From Prunus persica (Eukaryota > Streptophyta > Magnoliopsida > Rosales > Rosaceae): a stretch of DNA of 64,000 nucleotides. The stretch lies in NCBI RefSeq assembly GCF_000346465.2, contig NC_034010.1:7201103-7265102 (forward strand). The letters run 5' to 3'. The position numbers and the translations under genes were made by a program. Below the pieces are notes generated by a model. It was not told where the DNA came from and did no database searches. It worked only from the letters and a program-made list of their open reading frames with translations. Within the stretch, counting starts at the first letter, position 1. Each line of letters begins with the position of its first letter. This document shows, piece after piece, positions 58,825 to 64,000 of this stretch.

Positions 58825-60143
58825 GTACCTCTCATCTTTCTGCTTTTTTATTTGAAGTACTCGTTTCATTTCTCTGTCTTCTGGTCTACAGAATTGATTA
58901 TAAATATATATTTTTGTTCTCAATCTTGTGATTTTTCATTGGTTTTGATGGTTGATCTTTGTGCTGATGCTATATCTGATATGCTCCACTATCTGGTTCT
59001 TTTCTTAGTAATAGTTTTTCTCTGGGTTTTGTTTGGTGTGCCTTGTTGTTTTGTAGTTCGTTTAGGTACAGGTCCTGGTTTGCGTTTTAACCATTTTTTT
59101 TTTCTTTCTAGCTGATCTTTTTAATTTTCGTGTTACTTCTTTTAATTTTTTGTTTGTGAATTTTGGATTGGATATGTTTGGATCTGGATGGGACGGACAG
59201 CTTTGAACAACCTTCTGATCCAAAAGAGGGCTACCCTGAATTTCTGAATTTATATTAAATAATGGAAGAAAATAATAATTGAATTATGTTGTTTAGATTG
59301 GTGAAATATATGCTGTAAACCTGCGTTCTAAGCTTATAACAGTTTGTGTAAACCAAAAGGAGAAAAAAAAAAAAAAAATCAATAATATGGTTTTTATTTT
59401 TTTTATTTTTTACAAAATGAATCCGGTGATGGTGGATCTGGGGGAAGTTTTCCATGTTCTTTCTGCTTTAGTGGTCCTTTGCAGTTGCAGGGTATGTACA
59501 TGTAACTTAAATTTAGTTTTTATTGTAATGATCTCATGTTTTTCGCGTCACTGATGAATTTTTTTTGGTTTTTGTTTTTTGTTCTTTTTTCTCGGTTATT
59601 CGAGAACCTTATCTTTTGTTTTGGTTCGTAACTTATTTTGTTGCTTTTAGTGATGAGGCCTATGTTCTAGGGTTTTCTTTGGGTTCTTTTAGTGTAAGAA
59701 CATGGAGATCTGTTGCGTCACTTCGTTTGTTTGCATTCGTTGTTGGTTTCATGCTAATTTAATGTATGGCATGTCTAGGTGCTTCTGTCCAAGTACTTTT
59801 TCTATTTGTAATTACTCCTTATTTATGAAATATCTACTTTCCCTTGTTTTTCCTTTCATTCAATTAGAGTTAATATTGCGAGTTCAATTTACCTGATCTA
59901 TGATACGTGACACTTTGGGATTGAACTGACTTATTTATAATTTATTCATTTGCAGAAGTTTGGGTTGAGTATCCTTTATTGAGAAACCTTGGCTCATAAG
60001 AAGTTTAAAGCTAATATCTGTGCGCAAGATTGGAAATCTTTTAAAGAGTTCCAGAGCGGTGGTGAAGTTGACTTGGACTGCATTTAATTGCTCAATTTTA
60101 TTTTCTTATATATAATCAGGGCTGTTCTCTTTGTCGGTGCTAA

Positions 60144-61949
60144 ATGGGGATCTTTGAAGAAATGGGTTTCTGTGGTAATCTTGATTTCCTTTCGGCTCCT
60201 CCTGGGGAAGGAGAGGCAGCTCCAGAGCATGACCCAGAGGCAACAGCAGAGGAGGATAATAGTGATGAAGAAATGGATGTTGATGAGCTTGAGAGGAGGA
60301 TGTGGAGAGATCGGATGCTATTGAAGCGACTTAAAGAACAAAGTAAGGGAAAGGAAGGAGTTGACAATGCAAGGCAGCGTCAATCACAGGAACAAGCTCG
60401 GAGGAAGAAGATGTCGCGGGCACAAGATGGAATCCTGAAATATATGCTGAAAATGATGGAAGTTTGCAAAGCTCAGGGTTTTGTTTATGGGATTATCCCG
60501 GAAAAAGGAAAACCAGTGAGTGGTGCATCTGACAATCTTCGAGAGTGGTGGAAGGAAAAAGTAAGGTTTGATCGTAATGGCCCGGCTGCAATTTCCAAGT
60601 ATCAGGCAGATCATTCAATCCCTGGGAAAAATGAAGACTGCAGTGCGGTGGCATCCACTCCTCACACCTTACAGGAGCTCCAAGACACAACTCTTGGTTC
60701 CCTTTTGTCAGCTTTGATGCAGCACTGTGATCCACCCCAAAGACGTTTTCCATTGGAGAAGGGTGTTGCCCCACCTTGGTGGCCTACTGGTAATGAGGAA
60801 TGGTGGCCTCAATTAAATTTACCAAAGGATCAGGGTCCTCCCCCATACAAGAAGCCTCATGATTTGAAGAAGGCTTGGAAGGTGAGTGTTCTCACGGCTG
60901 TGATAAAGCACATGTCACCTGATATTTCCAAGATCCGCAAGCTTGTTCGTCAGTCTAAATGTTTGCAGGACAAAATGACTGCCAAGGAGAGTGCTACTTG
61001 GCTAGCCATTATAAACCAGGAGGAAGCTTTGGCCCGGAGGTTGTATCCTGATAGATGTCCCCCTCCATCAGCTGTTGGGAGTGGGTCTTTTACAATCAGC
61101 GGTACCAGTGATTATGATGTTGAAGGGGTGGATGATGAACAAAATGTTGAAGTAGAGGATTGCAAACCTCTTGTTAATCACTTCAATATTGGAACAGCTG
61201 GACAAAGAGAGAGGATGGTACCTCAGATTAAGGGAGAGCTGATTGAGACCAACTCAGACTTTGGTCAGAAGAGGAAGCAGCTGGCCGAAGAGCCACAGAT
61301 GATGCTAAATCAGAAGATTTACACCTGTGAATACCCCCAATGCCCATATCATGATTGCCGCCTAGGCTTTCTTGACATAACTGCAAGAAACAATCACCAG
61401 TTGAATTGTGCATACCGGGGTAATTCTTCACAAGTGTTTGGAATGTCAGGCTTTCATCTTAACAACGACAAACCTGTGGGCTTCTCTCTACCCATTACTC
61501 AACCTAAGCCAGCTATTCAACAACCAGTGAACCAGACAAGTAGTTTTAATGCTTCAGGACTTGGACTAGCCGAGGATGGGCAGAAAATGATATCTCAACT
61601 GATGTCATTCTATGATAGTAATGTTCAGCAGAACAAGAACTCAAATCCTGGAAACCTCAATGTTGTCGAAGACCACAACCAGCAGCAGGTGAAATTTCAA
61701 TTTCCAATGGAGGATAACTTCTATGGTCAAGGGCTGGTTATAGGACGCAACATGTCTGAACCGACCTCCTTGCCTATGCTTCATTCAGTTTTCCCATCCA
61801 CAGAAATTCAGTTTGATCCGTGCAAGTTATTTGATTCTCCATATGGTAACCATCCCAATGATCCTGTCAACTTAGGTTTTGGCACTCACCTTAACTCAGT
61901 CGACTATAATGATGACTCAATGTTGAAGCAAGATGCATTTTGGATCTGA
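60144..61949 (+). CDS. EIN3: EIN3/EIL ethylene-signalling transcription factor (601 aa, single coding exon)
   Basis: EIN3-family proteins bind ethylene-response elements as dimers in the nucleus, are stabilised by EIN2 signalling and are degraded through EBF1/2 F-box proteins. The protein shows the whole family pattern: MGIFEEMGF start; acidic stretch (28-50); first basic region [16 protein letters not shown] (51-66); [20 protein letters not shown] (84-103); core DNA-binding segment with [16 protein letters not shown] (135-150), [20 protein letters not shown] (172-191) and [14 protein letters not shown]; proline-rich [15 protein letters not shown] (210-224); basic [11 protein letters not shown] (236-246); and [20 protein letters not shown] (263-282). 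The C-terminal half is Gln/Asn-rich with [15 protein letters not shown]. Length is as expected (about 600-630 aa). Leader exon(s) lie at 58.7 and 59956 onward; the coding part is intronless, as usual in the family. EIN3 versus EIL1 cannot be separated here. Confidence 0.96.
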   Translation: MGIFEEMGFCGNLDFLSAPPGEGEAAPEHDPEATAEEDNSDEEMDVDELERRMWRDRMLLKRLKEQSKGKEGVDNARQRQSQEQARRKKMSRAQDGILKYMLKMMEVCKAQGFVYGIIPEKGKPVSGASDNLREWWKEKVRFDRNGPAAISKYQADHSIPGKNEDCSAVASTPHTLQELQDTTLGSLLSALMQHCDPPQRRFPLEKGVAPPWWPTGNEEWWPQLNLPKDQGPPPYKKPHDLKKAWKVSVLTAVIKHMSPDISKIRKLVRQSKCLQDKMTAKESATWLAIINQEEALARRLYPDRCPPPSAVGSGSFTISGTSDYDVEGVDDEQNVEVEDCKPLVNHFNIGTAGQRERMVPQIKGELIETNSDFGQKRKQLAEEPQMMLNQKIYTCEYPQCPYHDCRLGFLDITARNNHQLNCAYRGNSSQVFGMSGFHLNNDKPVGFSLPITQPKPAIQQPVNQTSSFNASGLGLAEDGQKMISQLMSFYDSNVQQNKNSNPGNLNVVEDHNQQQVKFQFPMEDNFYGQGLVIGRNMSEPTSLPMLHSVFPSTEIQFDPCKLFDSPYGNHPNDPVNLGFGTHLNSVDYNDDSMLKQDAFWI

Positions 61950-63127
61950 TGAATTTGGGTTTTCATATATTGACTGCTCCAATATCTGAATAAGGCTGTA
62001 TATTATGTTGTTTGGCGGGGGGTTGGGGGTGAATGAGGATATCCCCATACAGTTCTGGACTGAACAGGTGAAGCTTCTATTTTTAAGTTTAGCTGCTTAT
62101 TATATCTGTCGGACCTTTTAGAAGAAGTTGGGGGTTCTCTTGCTGCAACTTCATCATCCAAGTATAGGTTGTCTAGTTGTTCTCAGTGCAGTATTTGGTA
62201 GGGCCAATAAAGGACTGGAAAGAAGCCAATCTAATACAAGTACTTTTGTTGAAATGTTAGAAACATTTTCTGGTTGCTAAAGTCATTGTTGGCATGTAGT
62301 TATGTAATGTATACAGAGACATCTATATATGTGGTGGTTTCATGTATCTTAGAAACATTTTGCTTGTTTCTCAACTGGTTTTCAGTTTGTGCTATCAACA
62401 ATTCATTCTTGCTTTCGCAGTTTATCGGGGGAAAGCTCGAATAGAAATATCAGCACTCTTCTACTTACATAAGCAATGCCCTGTTAGGTCTGATAAAACT
62501 TCCAACTACTGATTTTTTTGCAAATTATGTGATATAAATTAGATAGGAACTTCCTCCCGTCCGGATGCGCGGCTGAGCTGAAACTGAACCTTGTTGCTTT
62601 CAAATTAACCTGGCCCCTCAAAGCCAAGTGTGCTTTTTTGTTTGGTGAATAAATGCCAAGTTTTTCAAGTTTTCCGTGGATGTTTGTTTATTTTGTCACA
62701 TCTATCAGAATGGTCTTACATGTGAGGAATGGGGAAAAAAGTCAGAGAGACAGAAAACGGGTCAAAGTTGGGCAATTGTTTTTGTTTTGGTCGATGTTAG
62801 GCAAGTTCATTGAAAGTAGTCATTTTTCACCTAGTAGTGGCAACAGTGATAATTGGAGAGCAGTTGCCATTGTTGACTCTAGTCTCCCTACTTTCGATTC
62901 TTTTTGAAAGTCTATGTCAAGTCGTGTAAGCAAAGGAGAAATGTTCGTACCTTTAATCGATTGAAAGGATTGGATTTATAATGAGGAAAACTAATGAACT
63001 GAGAGTCCGTGCGTGCATAAGTGATTGCCAAGCAGTTATTGGACGTGAATCCTCTAGTGATGTAAACTATTCTATCCCGGCATCACTACCTTTCTTTTTA
63101 TTTCTCTCCTTATGTACTAATTTATGG
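61950..63127 (+). other. EIN3 3' UTR and downstream, no further gene
   Basis: T-rich 3' UTR to about 62300-62500, then intergenic sequence. No recognisable protein. Confidence 0.5.
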
Positions 63128-63207
63128 AAAAAAAGATACGGAAATCATAATTCATGGAAAAAGAGAGATACAGAAATCATAATTCATGGAAAAAAAGATA
63201 CAAAAAG
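63128..63207 (+). repeat. Short tandem repeat, about 30-35-bp unit, three copies
   Basis: Units containing cataattcatggaaaaa and agatacagaaat occur three times between 63122 and 63205, with small indels. Confidence 0.75.
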
Positions 63208-64000
63208 GGCACATGACACCGAAATAGGATAGTGTGTTTCCACAATGAGACCCACATCCATCTACCCTACCAAAACTCTAACAATGAGAATCAACATCAG
63301 CCTGGATAAGATAGGTTTTGATGGGAGGGCCCAACAACCTCGTGAGATAGGTTCTGGTCCCATAAAACTTCTCCAAAAATATTTTTAGAACTTTCAACCG
63401 TTTCAAGCTTTCCAATTTGTTATAGATTTTGTGTATGCTTTTACATTCTTAAATCTTTGGGTTTTAAACTATCTTTTTTAAAAACGTTTTATACACGTAA
63501 AAACATTTGAATTTTAATTTCAAATACATATTTTAGAAAAGTTCTATGTACCAATCGTATTTTGAAAAATACATTGGCAAACAGGGTCTAGTCCGTGGAC
63601 ACCTCAGTAGTGTGTATGAGAAAGAAAAAAATCGAGGTCCTCTGCAATTGTCAATTGTGGTCTTGCCTGCATTTCATATAAACAAAAAATAAAAATAAAA
63701 AATTCTAAACTTATCACTAACGTATTTGAAACTCTCTCCCCTCTAGTTTGGATTATCGCTTGTACTAAAAAATAGCGTATTAGAACATTACAACGCATAT
63801 AGTTATTAAGTTTTCAAACTTTAATGGCTATCTGCTATACACTCAATGCAGGGCCATCAATGCAGTGATGAAGGACGACGGACGGTGTCGTGCAAAGGTT
63901 TATTTGGTTGTGAGATACGGTAATGGTGTTGATCAATCTAGGGATTTTGGTTAATCAGATAAATTTTGTTTTAAAAATAATTAATCACTCTTTAATTCAT
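63208..64000. other. Intergenic, no gene seen
   Basis: AT-rich DNA without recognisable coding or repeat structure up to the window end. Confidence 0.4.

Overview
The window reads as nuclear DNA of a eudicot plant. It is AT-rich, its genes have GT..AG introns, and most of the sequence is transposon debris. The gene set (type I inositol polyphosphate 5-phosphatase, a CLE/IDA-like peptide, two pectin methylesterases, EIN3) and the repeat style suggest a woody rosid, possibly Rosaceae. The species cannot be fixed from sequence alone.

Layout. 1-1617: 5' end of a decayed Copia element on the minus strand (LTR, primer-binding site, leader, gag) running off the left edge. 1.6-8.5 kb: intergenic repeats, including a tandem segmental duplication of about 1.7-1.9 kb in which each copy carries an LTR of the same Copia family, then a hAT MITE with a perfect 8-bp target-site duplication (TSD). 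12.8-16.3 kb: an eight-exon inositol polyphosphate 5-phosphatase (472 aa). 17.6 kb: an 81-aa secreted peptide precursor. 19.5-22.3 kb: a LINE tail, an internally deleted hAT transposon and a second hAT MITE, both hAT elements with perfect 8-bp TSDs. 22.3-25.0 kb: unclassified repeats. 25.1-30.7 kb: six tandem, broken, intron-containing copies of the middle of the 5-phosphatase gene; four of them share a foreign segment of about 300 bp. 32.4-33.8 and 43.3-44.8 kb: two related LINE-derived elements with internal triplicated 170-180-bp repeats.

34.9-41.1 kb holds two convergent pectin methylesterase genes of different architecture (a secreted PMEI-PME, and a type II membrane-anchored PMEI-PME with RRLL and RKLL processing sites) whose stop codons lie 228 bp apart. 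41.9-43.3 kb is a long-inverted-repeat (foldback) element with a MITE nested in one arm. 47.7-52.5 kb is a complete but non-coding LTR retrotransposon (LARD-like) with 431/424-bp LTRs, a tRNA-iMet-type primer site and a GTTCC TSD. 53.2 kb carries another copy of the Copia LTR. 56.9-57.6 kb is a Mutator-like inverted-repeat element with a G-rich interior. 58.7-61.9 kb is an EIN3/EIL ethylene-signalling transcription factor with an intron in its 5' UTR and a single coding exon.

The genes do not form an operon-like unit. Loose themes are phosphoinositide, peptide and ethylene signalling and cell-wall pectin modification. The most unusual structure is the 5-phosphatase-derived tandem array about 9 kb downstream of its apparent parent gene.
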